Below the pieces are notes generated by a model that saw only the letters and a list, made by a program, of their open reading frames with translations, made no database searches and was not told where the DNA came from. Below are positions 53,990 to 63,958 of a stretch of 64,000 nucleotides of DNA, piece by piece (the stretch's first letter is position 1; each line of letters begins with the position of its first letter). The position numbers and the translations under genes were made by a program. Source of the DNA: Pseudoxanthomonas sp. YR558 (GTDB lineage Bacteria; Pseudomonadota; Gammaproteobacteria; Xanthomonadales; Xanthomonadaceae); contig NZ_FPCI01000001.1 in NCBI RefSeq assembly GCF_900116385.1, positions 806,001-870,000 on the forward strand. The letters run 5' to 3'.

Positions 53990-55327
53990 ATGCCCCACCA
54001 CATCCGTTCCGCGTGGTTCAAGACGCTAGGCCAACTGGCCGGCATCCTCGCGCTGGCCGTGGTGGTCGGCCTGCTGCTGGGCCAGGTATGGCCCGTGGTC
54101 ACGTTGGCCGCACTGGGCGTAGTGGCCTGGCACTACTGGCGGCTGCGCAAAGTGCTGCTGCGACTGACCGCGCGGCAGCGACTGGAACCCGCCCAGGGCC
54201 AGGGCGTCTGGAACGAACTCGACCGTCTGCTCTTCCGCGGCCAGGCCGAGATGCGCACCCGCAAGCGCCGCCTGCTCGACATGCTGCGCGCCTACCGCGC
54301 CGCTGCTGCCGCCCTGCCTGACGCCGTCGTGGTGGTGGAACGCAACAGCCAGCGCGTGCAGTGGTTCAACAAGGCGGCTAGCAGCCTGCTCGGCCTGCAG
54401 TACCCCACCGACATCGGCGCACCGGTCGGTGACCGACTGCAGCCGCTGCCGATGTCGCATTGGCTCGCCGCCGGCCGCAACGCCGAGCCGATGCTGGATG
54501 CCGCCTCACCGGTGGACCCGGACCTGCGCCTCAACCTGCGCCTGATTCCCTACTCCGACCAGTACTGGCTGCTGGTCGCGCGCGACGTCAGCAAGATGCT
54601 GCGCCTGGAGCAGATGCGGCGGGACTTCGTCGCCAACGTTTCGCATGAACTGCGCACGCCGCTGACCGTCGTGCACGGTTACCTCGACATGCTCGAACCC
54701 ACCGAATACCCGGACTGGGCGCCGATGCTGGCCGAGATGCAGAAGCAGTCGCAACGCATGACCCAACTGGTCGAGGACCTGCTGACCCTGTCGCGCCTCG
54801 AAGCGCAGGAGAGCCTGCCCGACGAGAACGTCGCGATGGCGCCCATGCTGGCCACGCTGCGTCGCGAGGCCGAAGCGCTGAGCCACCGCCGGCATACCGT
54901 GGTGATCCAGGACGAAGCCGGCGTGGACCTGTCGGGATCGAACAAGGAACTGCACAGCGCGTTCTCCAACCTGGTCAGCAACGCGGTGCGTTACACCCCG
55001 GTAGGCGGCACCATCACCGTCCGCTTCGCGCGCGAAGGCGACGGCGCGGTGCTCAGCGTGCGCGACACCGGCTACGGCATTCCGTCCTCGCACCTGCCGC
55101 GCATCACCGAGCGTTTCTACCGTGTATCGACCAGCCGCTCGCGCGAGAGCGGCGGCACCGGCCTGGGCCTGTCCATCGTCAAGCACGTGCTCAACCTGCA
55201 TCAGGCGCGGCTCGAGATCGAAAGCGAAGTCGGCCATGGCAGTATCTTTTCCGTGCATTTCGGCGCACAGCGCGTGGAACCCCGCCTGGACGCTTCAACC
55301 CCCGCCCTGACGGACCAGACCGCATGA
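53990..55327 (+). CDS. phoR: Phosphate regulon sensor histidine kinase PhoR
   Basis: The 445-residue kinase starts at ATG 53990. Two N-terminal membrane helices (about 12-50) are followed by a PAS-like region (about 100-195) and the HisKA phosphoacceptor His219 in NVSHELRTPL. The ATPase domain has the N box (HSAFSNLVSNAVRYTP), G1 DTGYGIP and G2 GGTGLGLSIVKH. It phosphorylates PhoB when phosphate is low. It lacks a periplasmic sensor loop, as expected for PhoR. Confidence 0.95.
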   Translation: MPHHIRSAWFKTLGQLAGILALAVVVGLLLGQVWPVVTLAALGVVAWHYWRLRKVLLRLTARQRLEPAQGQGVWNELDRLLFRGQAEMRTRKRRLLDMLRAYRAAAAALPDAVVVVERNSQRVQWFNKAASSLLGLQYPTDIGAPVGDRLQPLPMSHWLAAGRNAEPMLDAASPVDPDLRLNLRLIPYSDQYWLLVARDVSKMLRLEQMRRDFVANVSHELRTPLTVVHGYLDMLEPTEYPDWAPMLAEMQKQSQRMTQLVEDLLTLSRLEAQESLPDENVAMAPMLATLRREAEALSHRRHTVVIQDEAGVDLSGSNKELHSAFSNLVSNAVRYTPVGGTITVRFAREGDGAVLSVRDTGYGIPSSHLPRITERFYRVSTSRSRESGGTGLGLSIVKHVLNLHQARLEIESEVGHGSIFSVHFGAQRVEPRLDASTPALTDQTA

Positions 55328-57411
55328 ATGCCGCCCTCGACACGACGCCCACCGCCCTGACCGGTGAAGACGTGCTGCGCGATCCCGCGCTGTACCTCAA
55401 CCGCGAACTGTCCCAGCTGGATTTCAACTTCCGCGTGCTGGCGCAGGCGCAGGATCCGTCGGTGCCGCTGCTGGAGCGCCTGCGCTTCCTGTGCATCTCG
55501 TGCACGAACCTGGACGAGTTCTTCGAGATCCGCGCCGCCACCGTGCGACACGCGCAGGACTTCGGCCTGCCGCCGGGCGCCGACGGCATGAGCCCGGCCA
55601 CCGTGCTCAACAAGATCCACGACCGCGCCGCCGAACTGGTCGACGCGCAATACAAGTGCTGGAACGACGTGCTGCGTCCGGGCCTGGCCGAAGCCGGCGT
55701 GCGCGTGTTCGGCCGCGACAGCTGGAATGCGCGCCAGACCCGCTGGCTGCGCGCCTACTTCCGCAACGAAATCATGCCGGTGCTCTCGCCGCTGGGACTG
55801 GACCCGGCGCATCCGTTCCCGAAGATCCTCAACAAGTCGTTGAACATCGTGGTCGTGCTGAAAGGCAAGGATGCGTTCGGCCGCGCCGGCCACCTGGCCA
55901 TCGTGCGCGCGCCGCGCTCGCTGCCGCGCATCATCCACCTGCCGCAGCGCGTATCGGGCGGCGAGAACGACTTCGTACTGCTGTCGTCCGTGCTGTCGGT
56001 GTTCGTGGACGAACTGTTCCCCGGCATGGAGGTCAAGGGTTCCTACCAGTTCCGCGTGACCCGCAACTCCGAGGTCGTGGTCGACGAGGAGGAAGTCGAG
56101 AACCTGGCGCTGGCCCTGCGCGACGAACTCGTGGGCCGCGGCTACCGCCCCGCCGTGCGCCTGGAGATCGCCCACGATTGCCCCAAGCCCATCGTGCGCA
56201 CGCTGCTGCAGAATTTCGCGCTGCCCGACAACGCGGTCTACCCGATCAACGGGCCGGTCAACCTCAACCGTGTCATCCAGGTGTACGACCTGGTGCAGCG
56301 CCCGGAACTGAAGTACCCCGCCTTCACCCCTCGCACGCTGCGCGACAGCGATGCGATCTTCGAGAAGGTCGCCGATGGCGACGTATTGCTGCACCATCCC
56401 TTCGATTCGTTCGCGGCGGTGCATGAGCTGATCAAGCAGGCTGCCGTCGATCCGGAAGTACTGGCGATCAAGCAGACGCTGTACCGCACCGGCAAGGATT
56501 CGGCCATCGTCGATGCGCTGGTCCAGGCTGCGCGCAACGGCAAGGACGTCACCGTGGTGGTGGAACTGCGCGCGCGCTTCGACGAGGACGCCAACCTCGG
56601 CGTGGCCGACCGCCTGCAGGAAGCCGGCGCGCAGGTCGTCTACGGCGTGGTGGGCTACAAGACCCACGCCAAGATGCTGCTGATCGTCCGTCGCGAGGGC
56701 CGCAAGCTGCGCCGCTACGTGCACCTGGGCACCGGCAACTACCACAGCGGCACGGCGCGCGCCTACACCGACATCGGCCTGATCACCGCCGATCCGGACA
56801 TCGGCAACGACGTGCACCTGCTGTTCCAGCAGCTTTCCGGTCTTGCGCCGACCACCAAGCTCAAGCGCCTGCTGCAATCGCCCTTCACGCTCCACCCCGG
56901 CCTGATCAAGAAGATCGAGCGCGAAGCGAAGCTGGCGAGAGCCGGCAAGCCCGCGCACATCATCGCCAAGATCAACGCGATCAACGAGCCACGCATCATC
57001 CGTGCGCTCTACGCGGCCTCGCAGGCCGGCGTGAAGATCGACCTGATCGTGCGCGGTGCCTGCGCGCTGCGCCCCGGCGTGCCGGGCATCTCCGAGAACA
57101 TCCGCGTGCGCTCCATCGTCGGCCGCTTCCTGGAGCACAGCCGCCTTTACTGGTTCGGCAACGAAGGTACCCCGGAGCTGTACTGCGCGAGCGCCGACTG
57201 GCTGGAGCGCAACCTGCTGCACCGCGTGGAAACCTGCTTCCCGATCCTCGACAAGGACCTCGCCACCCGCGTGTTCAAGGAAGGCCTGCAGAACTACCTC
57301 GACGACAACTGCAACGCGTGGGAACTGCAGGCCGATGGCAGCTATCTCAAGCTGACGCCGGGCGACGATGCCCCGCATTCGGCCCAGGGCATCTTGCTCG
57401 CGAAGGTGTGA
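55324..57411 (+). CDS. ppk1: Polyphosphate kinase 1
   Basis: PPK1 makes polyphosphate from ATP. The 695-residue protein overlaps phoR by 4 bases. It shows the N-terminal LYLNRELSQLDFNFRVLAQA, the AIKQTLYRTGKDSAIVDAL block and the PLD-like catalytic His448 in YKTHAKMLL; a second catalytic block lies in YWFGNEGTPELYCASADWLERNL. Co-transcription with phoBR places polyphosphate synthesis under phosphate control. Confidence 0.96.
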   Translation: MNAALDTTPTALTGEDVLRDPALYLNRELSQLDFNFRVLAQAQDPSVPLLERLRFLCISCTNLDEFFEIRAATVRHAQDFGLPPGADGMSPATVLNKIHDRAAELVDAQYKCWNDVLRPGLAEAGVRVFGRDSWNARQTRWLRAYFRNEIMPVLSPLGLDPAHPFPKILNKSLNIVVVLKGKDAFGRAGHLAIVRAPRSLPRIIHLPQRVSGGENDFVLLSSVLSVFVDELFPGMEVKGSYQFRVTRNSEVVVDEEEVENLALALRDELVGRGYRPAVRLEIAHDCPKPIVRTLLQNFALPDNAVYPINGPVNLNRVIQVYDLVQRPELKYPAFTPRTLRDSDAIFEKVADGDVLLHHPFDSFAAVHELIKQAAVDPEVLAIKQTLYRTGKDSAIVDALVQAARNGKDVTVVVELRARFDEDANLGVADRLQEAGAQVVYGVVGYKTHAKMLLIVRREGRKLRRYVHLGTGNYHSGTARAYTDIGLITADPDIGNDVHLLFQQLSGLAPTTKLKRLLQSPFTLHPGLIKKIEREAKLARAGKPAHIIAKINAINEPRIIRALYAASQAGVKIDLIVRGACALRPGVPGISENIRVRSIVGRFLEHSRLYWFGNEGTPELYCASADWLERNLLHRVETCFPILDKDLATRVFKEGLQNYLDDNCNAWELQADGSYLKLTPGDDAPHSAQGILLAKV

Positions 57412-57494
57412 TGCGACCATCGGACGCGCCTGCCTCGGTGCATCGACGCCATCGCGATGCACCATCGCGCATTCCCACCCGCTAAACTGACCGC

Positions 57495-59024
57495 ATGGCG
57501 CCCCTGAACTCCCCCACCTCCCCACCGCTCCAGGACGGGGACCTGCTGGCCGCGATCGATCTGGGCTCCAACAGCTTCCACATGGTGGTCGCGCGCTCGC
57601 TGCTCGGCCAGTTGCGCGTGGTGGATCGCCTGCGCGAAACCGTACGCATGGCCGACGGCCTGGATGGCAAGGGCGGCCTGTCCGCCGCCGCGCGCCAGCG
57701 CGCGCTCGACTGCCTGTCGCGCTTCGGCCAGCGCATCCGCGACATTCCCGCCACGCGCGTGCGTGCACTCGCCACCAATACCGTGCGCCAGTTGCGCGAG
57801 CCCCAGGAGTTCCTGGTGGCGGCCGAAGCCGCGCTGGGCAAGCCGATCGAAGTGGTGTCCGGCCGCGAAGAAGCGCGCTTGATCTACCTCGGCGTCGCGC
57901 ACTCCCAGCCGCCGAAAGCCGGCCAGCGCCGCCTGGTGATCGACATCGGCGGCGGCTCCACCGAATTCATCATCGGCCGCGGCTTCGAGACGCTCGAGCG
58001 CGAAAGCCTGCAGGCCGGCTGCATCGCCAGCACACGCCGGTTCTTTCCCGGCGGAAAACTCTCGCGCAAGCGCTGGAAGGAAGCCCTGACCGAGATCGGC
58101 GCGGAGTTCCAACAGTTCGCCGGCCTCTACCGCGGCCTGGGTTGGCAGGAAGCCATCGGTTCTTCCGGTACCAACAAGGCGATCGGCGAGATCTGCGCGG
58201 CGATGAAGCTCACCAAGGGCGCCGTCACCGCCGAGGCGCTGCCGCAGGTGCGCGAGAAACTGCTGCAGGCCGACCGCATCGAGGACATCGATCTTCCCGG
58301 CCTGTCCAACGACCGCCGGCCGATCATCGCCGGCGGCGTGCTGGTGCTGGAGGCCGCGTTCGAAGCGTTGGGCCTGCAGCGGCTGATGGTCAGCAAGGCG
58401 GCGATGCGCGAAGGCATCCTGTTCGACATGCTGGGCCGCGGCGGCGACAACGATCCGCGCGACCTATCCACTGCGGCGCTGATGCAGCGCTACGGCATCG
58501 ACGAGTTCCAGGCCGCGCGCGTGGAGGCCACGGCGATGCGCCTGTTCGAACAGGTCGAGCAGAGCTGGGGCCTGGACGACGACGACGCGCGCATGCTCGG
58601 TTGGGCCGCGCGCTTGCACGAGATCGGCCTGGTGATCGCGCACAGCCAGTACCACGTGCACGGTGCCTACCTGCTGGAGCATTCCGATATCGAAGGCTTC
58701 TCCCGCCAGGAGCAGCAAGTCCTGTCGGCGCTCGTGCGCACGCACCGGCGCGGCATCCCGAAAAATGCGTTCGATGCTCTACCCGATCGCCTGCTGCTGA
58801 GCGCCAAGCGCAAGGCCGCACTGCTCCGCCTGGCCGTGTTGCTGCACCGCTCGCACGACAACGAAATCATCCCGCGCCTGGACGTAACCGCCCAGGGCGA
58901 CCGCCTGGACCTGGTGGTCAGCAAGAAATGGATCGATGCCCGCCCCCTGCTGCGCTCGGACCTGCTGGGCGAACCCGAGGACATGCAGGGCCTGGGCGTG
59001 GCATTCAAGCCGTTCGTGGCCTGA
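57495..59024 (+). CDS. ppx: Exopolyphosphatase (Ppx/GppA family)
   Basis: This 509-residue protein degrades polyphosphate, or pppGpp if it acts as GppA. It has the actin-fold phosphate loops LAAIDLGSNSFHMVV (about 18-32) and VIDIGGGSTEFII (about 149-161), RVRALATNTVR, GREEARLIYLGV and a C-terminal HD-like domain (about 320-509, with ARLHEIG and HSQYHVHGAYLLEHSD). It lies 84 bases after ppk1 in the same direction, a natural counterpart to the kinase. Confidence 0.94.
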   Translation: MAPLNSPTSPPLQDGDLLAAIDLGSNSFHMVVARSLLGQLRVVDRLRETVRMADGLDGKGGLSAAARQRALDCLSRFGQRIRDIPATRVRALATNTVRQLREPQEFLVAAEAALGKPIEVVSGREEARLIYLGVAHSQPPKAGQRRLVIDIGGGSTEFIIGRGFETLERESLQAGCIASTRRFFPGGKLSRKRWKEALTEIGAEFQQFAGLYRGLGWQEAIGSSGTNKAIGEICAAMKLTKGAVTAEALPQVREKLLQADRIEDIDLPGLSNDRRPIIAGGVLVLEAAFEALGLQRLMVSKAAMREGILFDMLGRGGDNDPRDLSTAALMQRYGIDEFQAARVEATAMRLFEQVEQSWGLDDDDARMLGWAARLHEIGLVIAHSQYHVHGAYLLEHSDIEGFSRQEQQVLSALVRTHRRGIPKNAFDALPDRLLLSAKRKAALLRLAVLLHRSHDNEIIPRLDVTAQGDRLDLVVSKKWIDARPLLRSDLLGEPEDMQGLGVAFKPFVA

Positions 59025-59198
59025 GCCGCCCCGGCACTTCCCCTTATGTGACATGAAGGTACACTCGGACCTGCCGAGAGGTCCGCGGCGTGGCCTGTGC
59101 CCTTCTGTCCCCACGCCATCCTCCCCGTCCGCCCTTGCGGCGGGGGCAGGCCCGACGGCTGTTCCACTTCGTCGTACGCCTGTCTTCAGGAGGAAGCC

Positions 59199-60455
59199 TT
59201 GATCGATCGAAGAATCCACGACGAGCTGTTGTCTGATGCCTGGCTGGACGGTGGCCCCGGTGCCGCCGCCATCGGCCGCAATGTGGACCGCATGCTGGAT
59301 GCCGTCCGACGCCACCTCGACATGGACGTGGCCTTCGTCTCCGAGTTCAACGGCCGCGACCGCGTCTTCCGCCACGTCGCCAGCCGACTGGACCCCGCCC
59401 CCATCCGTCCCGGCGATTCGAGCCCGCTTGAAGAGGGCTACTGCATGCGCGTGGTCGAGGGGCAGATCCCGCAGCTGATTCCCGACACCGGCGCCGTGCC
59501 CTTGCTGGAACACATCCCCGAAACCGCACTGGTTCCCATCGGCGCCCATCTCAGCGTGCCCATCCAGCTGCGCGATGGTCGTGTCTACGGCACGTTCTGC
59601 TGCTTCAGCCTGGCCGCCAATCTTTCCCTCAGCCAGCGCGACCTGCACATGATGCGGGCCTTCGCCGACCTGCTGGCTTACCAGATCGACGGCGACCTCG
59701 ACGCCGTGCAGGCGCACGAGGAGAAAGTCGCGCGCATCACCGCGGTACTGGAAATGGGCCAGCCGCACGTGGTCTACCAGCCCATCTACCGCAGCAGCGA
59801 ACGCCGCATCGTCGGCGTCGAATGCCTGTCGCGCTTCAGGCTGGAACCCCAGCGCACGCCCGACGTGTGGTTCGCCGAGGCACGCGAGATCGGCCTCGGC
59901 GTGCGCCTGGAGCTCAACGCCATCCTGTCCGCGCTCGATGGTCTTCGCCACATGCCGGGCGACTTCTACGTGGCGCTCAACGTGTCGCCGCAGACGATCA
60001 TCAGCGGCGGCATCGACGGCTATATCGACGATCTCGACCCGCACCGCGTGGTGCTGGAAATCACCGAGCATTCGCTGGTGGACGACTACGGTCTGCTGAA
60101 CAAGCGCCTGGCGCCGCTGCGCGAAGCCGGCGTGCGCGTGGCCGTGGACGACGCCGGCGCGGGCTACGCCAGCATGCGGCACGTGCTGGCGATCCATCCG
60201 GACATCATCAAGCTGGACCTCAGCCTGACCCGCGACATCGATACCGATTCGCCGCGCCGTGCGCTGGCGGCGGCGCTGATCGAGTTCGCACGTCAGACTC
60301 AATCGCACGTGGTCGCCGAAGGCGTGGAGACGGCTTCCGAACTGGCGGCCCTGCAGGCGCTCGGGGTGGACGATGTGCAGGGCTACCACCTTGCGCGTCC
60401 CGCGGACGCCGATGTCCTCGCGCAGATGCTCGCCGCCGAACGTCCGCGCGCCTGA
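59199..60455 (+). CDS. GAF-EAL protein, likely cyclic-di-GMP phosphodiesterase
   Basis: The start is TTG 59199 behind a strong AGGAGG; the upstream frame has none. The 418-residue protein has an N-terminal GAF domain (about 12-165) and an EAL domain (about 185-415). EAL motifs are largely kept: LEITEHS, VAVDDAGAGYASM, DIIKLD and VVAEGVET, but EAL itself is ECL (GVECLSRF) and the loop-6 DDFGTG is DDAGAG. It may be an active enzyme or a binding-only receptor. Confidence 0.9.
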   Translation: MIDRRIHDELLSDAWLDGGPGAAAIGRNVDRMLDAVRRHLDMDVAFVSEFNGRDRVFRHVASRLDPAPIRPGDSSPLEEGYCMRVVEGQIPQLIPDTGAVPLLEHIPETALVPIGAHLSVPIQLRDGRVYGTFCCFSLAANLSLSQRDLHMMRAFADLLAYQIDGDLDAVQAHEEKVARITAVLEMGQPHVVYQPIYRSSERRIVGVECLSRFRLEPQRTPDVWFAEAREIGLGVRLELNAILSALDGLRHMPGDFYVALNVSPQTIISGGIDGYIDDLDPHRVVLEITEHSLVDDYGLLNKRLAPLREAGVRVAVDDAGAGYASMRHVLAIHPDIIKLDLSLTRDIDTDSPRRALAAALIEFARQTQSHVVAEGVETASELAALQALGVDDVQGYHLARPADADVLAQMLAAERPRA

Positions 60456-60506
60456 TGCGCCGCGACGCTCTGGCATGATGCCGGCTCCGTCCTGCGCGTG
60501 CCGCCG

Positions 60507-61475
60507 ATGAAGACCTATCCCTTGGCCGATGGCCTCACCACGTCCCTCATCGGCTACGGCTGCATGCACCTGAGCCGCGCCTGGGATGCCTCGCCGATCA
60601 CGGCGGATGAACGCCGCAACGCGCAACGGCTGGTCGAAACCGCGCTGGCCCATAGCATCACCCTGTTCGACCATGCGGACATCTATGCCCGCGGAAAATC
60701 CGAACAAATCTTCGGCGACGTGCTGCGCGGCTCACCCGCCCTCCGCGCAAAGATGGTGTTGCAATCGAAGTGCGGCATCCGCTTCGCCGACGATCCGCCC
60801 GGCACGCCGGGCCGCTACGACTTCAGCCGCGCGCACATCGTGGCCTCGGTGGAAGGCAGCCTTGCGCGCCTGGGCGTGGAGCACCTGGATGTCCTGTTGC
60901 TGCACCGCCCCGATGCGCTGATGGAGCCGGAAGACGTCGCGCAGGCCTTCGACGCCTTGCACGCCAGCGGCAAGGTGCGGCACTTCGGTGTCAGCAACCA
61001 CACGCCCGGCCAGATCGACCTGCTGCGCCGCCATGTGCGGCAGCCATTGGTGGCGAACCAGGTGGAAATCAGCCTGCTGCACCTGCCGTTGATCGACGAG
61101 GGCGTGGTCGCCAACACCACCGGCCATGCCTATGCCTCGGCTGCCGGTACGCTGGACCACGCGCGCCTGCATGACATCCGCGTACAGGCGTGGTCGCCGC
61201 TGGCCGGCGGCAAACTGGCCACCACCTCCGAGTTCTCCGACCCGGTGATCCGCGAGACCTCGACGCTGCTGCGCCAACTGGCCGATGCCAAGGGCGTGGC
61301 GCCGGAGGCGATCCAACTGGCCTGGCTGTTGCGCCATCCCGCCGGCCTGCAGCCCATCGTCGGCACCACCGACCCGGTGCGGCTGGTGGCCTGCGCCGCC
61401 GCGGATGCGGTGCAGCTCTCGCGCGAGGAGTGGTATGCGCTGTTCACTGCGGCGCGTGGCGGGCGAGTGCCGTGA
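60507..61475 (+). CDS. Aldo/keto reductase (YdhF-like)
   Basis: The 322-residue protein starts at ATG 60507 (a GTG three codons earlier is possible). The TIM-barrel blocks are visible: SLIGYGCMHLS, the catalytic Asp/Tyr in LFDHADIYARGKSE (about 55-68), the catalytic Lys in VLQSKCG, LLLHRPD and IVGTTDPVRL for NADP binding. It resembles YdhF oxidoreductases of unknown substrate. It stands 51 bases after the EAL gene. Confidence 0.92.
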   Translation: MKTYPLADGLTTSLIGYGCMHLSRAWDASPITADERRNAQRLVETALAHSITLFDHADIYARGKSEQIFGDVLRGSPALRAKMVLQSKCGIRFADDPPGTPGRYDFSRAHIVASVEGSLARLGVEHLDVLLLHRPDALMEPEDVAQAFDALHASGKVRHFGVSNHTPGQIDLLRRHVRQPLVANQVEISLLHLPLIDEGVVANTTGHAYASAAGTLDHARLHDIRVQAWSPLAGGKLATTSEFSDPVIRETSTLLRQLADAKGVAPEAIQLAWLLRHPAGLQPIVGTTDPVRLVACAAADAVQLSREEWYALFTAARGGRVP

Positions 61476-61607
61476 GCATTGCTGCCCCTTCTGCCGACGC
61501 ACATCGAGGCGAATGACTTCAACGACGAGATCTAGCGCTTCAACCACCTCGATGGCCGCCCGTACGTCTGACGAAAACCAACCGACGACAATCCACTGGA
61601 GATCTGC

Positions 61608-62015
61608 ATGGGCACCTGGGGCATCGGCTCGTTCGAGAACGACGACGCGGCGGATTTCATGATCGATGCATTGAAGAGCGGCGACTTGTCGTTGCTCGGT
61701 GAGGTGTTCGACAACGTGCTGACCTCCACCGAGTACGTGGAAGCGCCCGATGCCACGGTGGCCATCGTGGCCGCGGAGATCGTGGCCGCGGCGCAGGGGT
61801 GCCCCACCCCGGCCGCGCAACAGGAAGGCCGCCTGGCCGAGTGGCTGGCGCGCATCCGCCCCACCATCGATGCCGCGCTCGCCACCCAGGCGCGCGACGC
61901 GCTCGCCCGCATCCTGGCCGAGCACTCAGAACTCCGGGAGCTGTGGGAAGACACCGACGATTTCCATGCGTGGCAGGCCAGCGTCATCGAGCTGGGCCAG
62001 CATCTGCGCGCCTGA
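61608..62015 (+). CDS. DUF4259 family protein
   Basis: The 135-residue protein begins MGTWGIGSFENDDAADF, the signature of DUF4259, followed by an all-helical region with LGEVFDNVL and a C-terminal HSELRELWEDTDDFHAWQASV. No function is known. A GGAGAT site lies about 8 bases upstream of the ATG. Confidence 0.92.
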   Translation: MGTWGIGSFENDDAADFMIDALKSGDLSLLGEVFDNVLTSTEYVEAPDATVAIVAAEIVAAAQGCPTPAAQQEGRLAEWLARIRPTIDAALATQARDALARILAEHSELRELWEDTDDFHAWQASVIELGQHLRA

Positions 62016-62051
62016 CACATACTTCTTACCGAAACCGCATCAGGAACTGCC

Positions 62052-62459
62052 GTGACCGACCCGTACAACTCGTCGTCCGCCTACGCCCCTTCGCCTACCG
62101 CGCCGCATACCACCACCTTGTCGCTCAACGATGCGATGGTGACTACCGCGCTGGAACTTCCCGGCTATCGCATCCGCCGCAACCTGGGCATGGTGCGCGG
62201 CATCACCGTGCGATCGCGGTCGATCGTGGGCAATTTCCTCGGTGGCCTGCAGTCGTTGTTCGGCGGCAACATCACCATCTACACCGAACTCTGCGAACAA
62301 GCCCGCGACGAGACGTACCGCGACATGCTGCAGCACGCTCGGCAACTGGGCGCCAACGCGATCGTCGCCGTGCGCTACGACGCCACCGACGTGATGGCCG
62401 GCCTTACCGAGGTGCTGTGTTACGGCACCGCGGTGGTGGTCGAACCCACCGATTATTGA
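62052..62459 (+). CDS. YbjQ/UPF0145 family protein
   Basis: The 135-residue protein starts at GTG 62052. It has the UPF0145 pattern: [66 protein letters not shown] and a C-terminal YGTAVVVEP. These small pentameric proteins may bind metal; the role is unknown. It follows the DUF4259 gene by 36 bases. Confidence 0.92.
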   Translation: MTDPYNSSSAYAPSPTAPHTTTLSLNDAMVTTALELPGYRIRRNLGMVRGITVRSRSIVGNFLGGLQSLFGGNITIYTELCEQARDETYRDMLQHARQLGANAIVAVRYDATDVMAGLTEVLCYGTAVVVEPTDY

Positions 62460-62470
62460 TCACGGTCCCG

Positions 62471-62902
62471 ATGACGCCATCGAAACGCAAGCGCCCGCGG
62501 TGGCGCAGGTTCGTGCTGGTCGCGCTGGTCCTGGCGGCCTACCCCGCCTTCGTCCTGATCTACACCTGGTCCCACGTCCTGCAGAGCCCGCTGCCGGGCG
62601 GCCGCCATGGCCCACTGGATGCGTACCGGCACACCCTCGCCAGCGCGGTCGTGGCCTACACGCTCGACCCGCGCGCCATCGACCTGGTGAACGGCGTGAT
62701 GGAACGGCGCGGCAAACGATCCAACCAGATGGACATCCACAACAACCAGATCGGCGCCGGCATCGGCACGCGCGCGGCCCGTTTCTCGGACATCGAACCG
62801 ACGGTGGCCCGCAGCGTGGCGGCCGGCCAGATCGATGCCGCAACGCCCAACCAGACCACGTGGCTGCCCCGAAGCGACTGGAAGGAAGGGTTTGCGTGGT
62901 AA
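62471..62902 (+). CDS. DUF6973-like membrane-anchored protein
   Basis: The 143-residue protein starts at ATG 62471, 11 bases after the UPF0145 gene. It has one N-terminal membrane helix (about 14-36) after a basic KRKRPRWRR start, then a GPLDAYRHTLASAVVAY block and NQMDIHNNQIGAGIGTRAA. The DAYRH and D-x-HNN patterns suggest a DUF6973-type periplasmic or surface domain. Function unknown. Confidence 0.7.
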   Translation: MTPSKRKRPRWRRFVLVALVLAAYPAFVLIYTWSHVLQSPLPGGRHGPLDAYRHTLASAVVAYTLDPRAIDLVNGVMERRGKRSNQMDIHNNQIGAGIGTRAARFSDIEPTVARSVAAGQIDAATPNQTTWLPRSDWKEGFAW

Positions 62903-63017
62903 GGACCCCATCGAAAACCTCAGGAGGCGCCTGAACCAGAGCTCCGCTATAGTCGCTCGCAGTCACGGCCGGCCCCACGCCGACGGGCAGTCCCTCGCAT
63001 CCTTGCCGGAGGTTGTC

Positions 63018-63440
63018 ATGAAGCGTGTGTTCCGTTTGATCCTGGCCGTCATCGCCGGGCTGTTCGTCGGCAGCATCGTCAACATGGCGCTGGTCATGCT
63101 CAGCGGCCACGTGATCCCGCCGCCGGCCGGCGTCGACACCACCACGACCGAAGGCCTGAAGGCGGCGATGCCGCTGTTCGAGCCGAAGCACTTCCTGTTC
63201 CCGTTCCTGGCCCACGCCGTGGGCACGCTGGTCGGCGCGTTCGTCGCGACACTGGCCACGCCCGGGCGGACCTGCGGCCCCGCATGGGTCGTCGGCGCGC
63301 TCTTCCTGATCGGCGGCATCGCCGCCGTCGCCATGCTGCCCTCGCCGCTCTGGTTCACCGTCGTGGACCTGGTGTTCGCCTACCTGCCGATGGCATGGCT
63401 GGGGCATCGGCTGGCGTCGCAGAAACCGCGGGCGGCTTGA
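63018..63440 (+). CDS. Small multi-pass membrane protein
   Basis: The 140-residue protein starts at ATG 63018 behind CGGAGG. Four hydrophobic helices lie near residues 6-28, 60-80, 88-108 and 111-131; the loop after helix 1 is Pro/Thr-rich. It matches small conserved membrane proteins of unknown function. Confidence 0.75.
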   Translation: MKRVFRLILAVIAGLFVGSIVNMALVMLSGHVIPPPAGVDTTTTEGLKAAMPLFEPKHFLFPFLAHAVGTLVGAFVATLATPGRTCGPAWVVGALFLIGGIAAVAMLPSPLWFTVVDLVFAYLPMAWLGHRLASQKPRAA

Positions 63441-63466
63441 CGCGCCGACGGGCCAGGCATCGATCC

Positions 63467-63808
63467 GTGAAGCTGGCGGACATCCGCGCGCATGCGCTGT
63501 CGCTCGAGGCGGTGACCGAGGAGCCGCACCACACCTATTCGTCGTTCCGCGTGCGCGGCAAGATCTTCGTGACGATTCCGCCGGAGGAGACGCATCTGCA
63601 CGTGTTCGTCGGCGAAGAGGATCGCGAACAAGCCTTGGCGATGCACCCCGCGTTCGTCGAGAAGCTGTTCTGGGGCAGCAAGGTGCTGGGACTGCGCGTG
63701 GACCTGGCCCGTGCCACACCCGCGGTCGTCAAGGCGTTGGTCGTGAAGGCCTATGAGACCCGCGTGCGCAAGGATGCGGGGCCTCCGCGCAAGCGCTCGG
63801 CACGCTGA
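63467..63808 (+). CDS. MmcQ/YjbR family protein
   Basis: The 113-residue protein starts at GTG 63467. The MmcQ/YjbR pattern is present: ADIRAHALSL at the start, EEPHHTYSSFRVRGKIFVTI (a conserved strand pair), HLHVFVGEEDREQAL and a C-terminal VVKALVVKAYETRV. These double-wing DNA-binding-like proteins have no firm role. The tail is basic. Confidence 0.88.
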   Translation: MKLADIRAHALSLEAVTEEPHHTYSSFRVRGKIFVTIPPEETHLHVFVGEEDREQALAMHPAFVEKLFWGSKVLGLRVDLARATPAVVKALVVKAYETRVRKDAGPPRKRSAR

Positions 63809-63958
63809 GCGCACCGAGACAGTGACGAGATCAGCGACGGAGGCGCCCTGACCGCATCGGGTGAACGTGCCGCCGCGCACACCGTCATCCCACGGTCACC
63901 GAACCGAAACACCCGCGACACCTGCCGGCCCCAGCATGCGCAAAACGTGGAGCTGCGC

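Noticed and set aside
55201..57768. An 855-codon open frame on the minus strand across ppk1
   Set aside because: It is antisense to the well-supported ppk1 gene, has no recognisable domains and a His/Gln/Arg-rich composition typical of shadow frames in high-GC DNA.
58779..60707. A 642-codon open frame on the minus strand across ppx and the GAF-EAL gene
   Set aside because: Antisense shadow of two clear genes, no motifs, no ribosome site.
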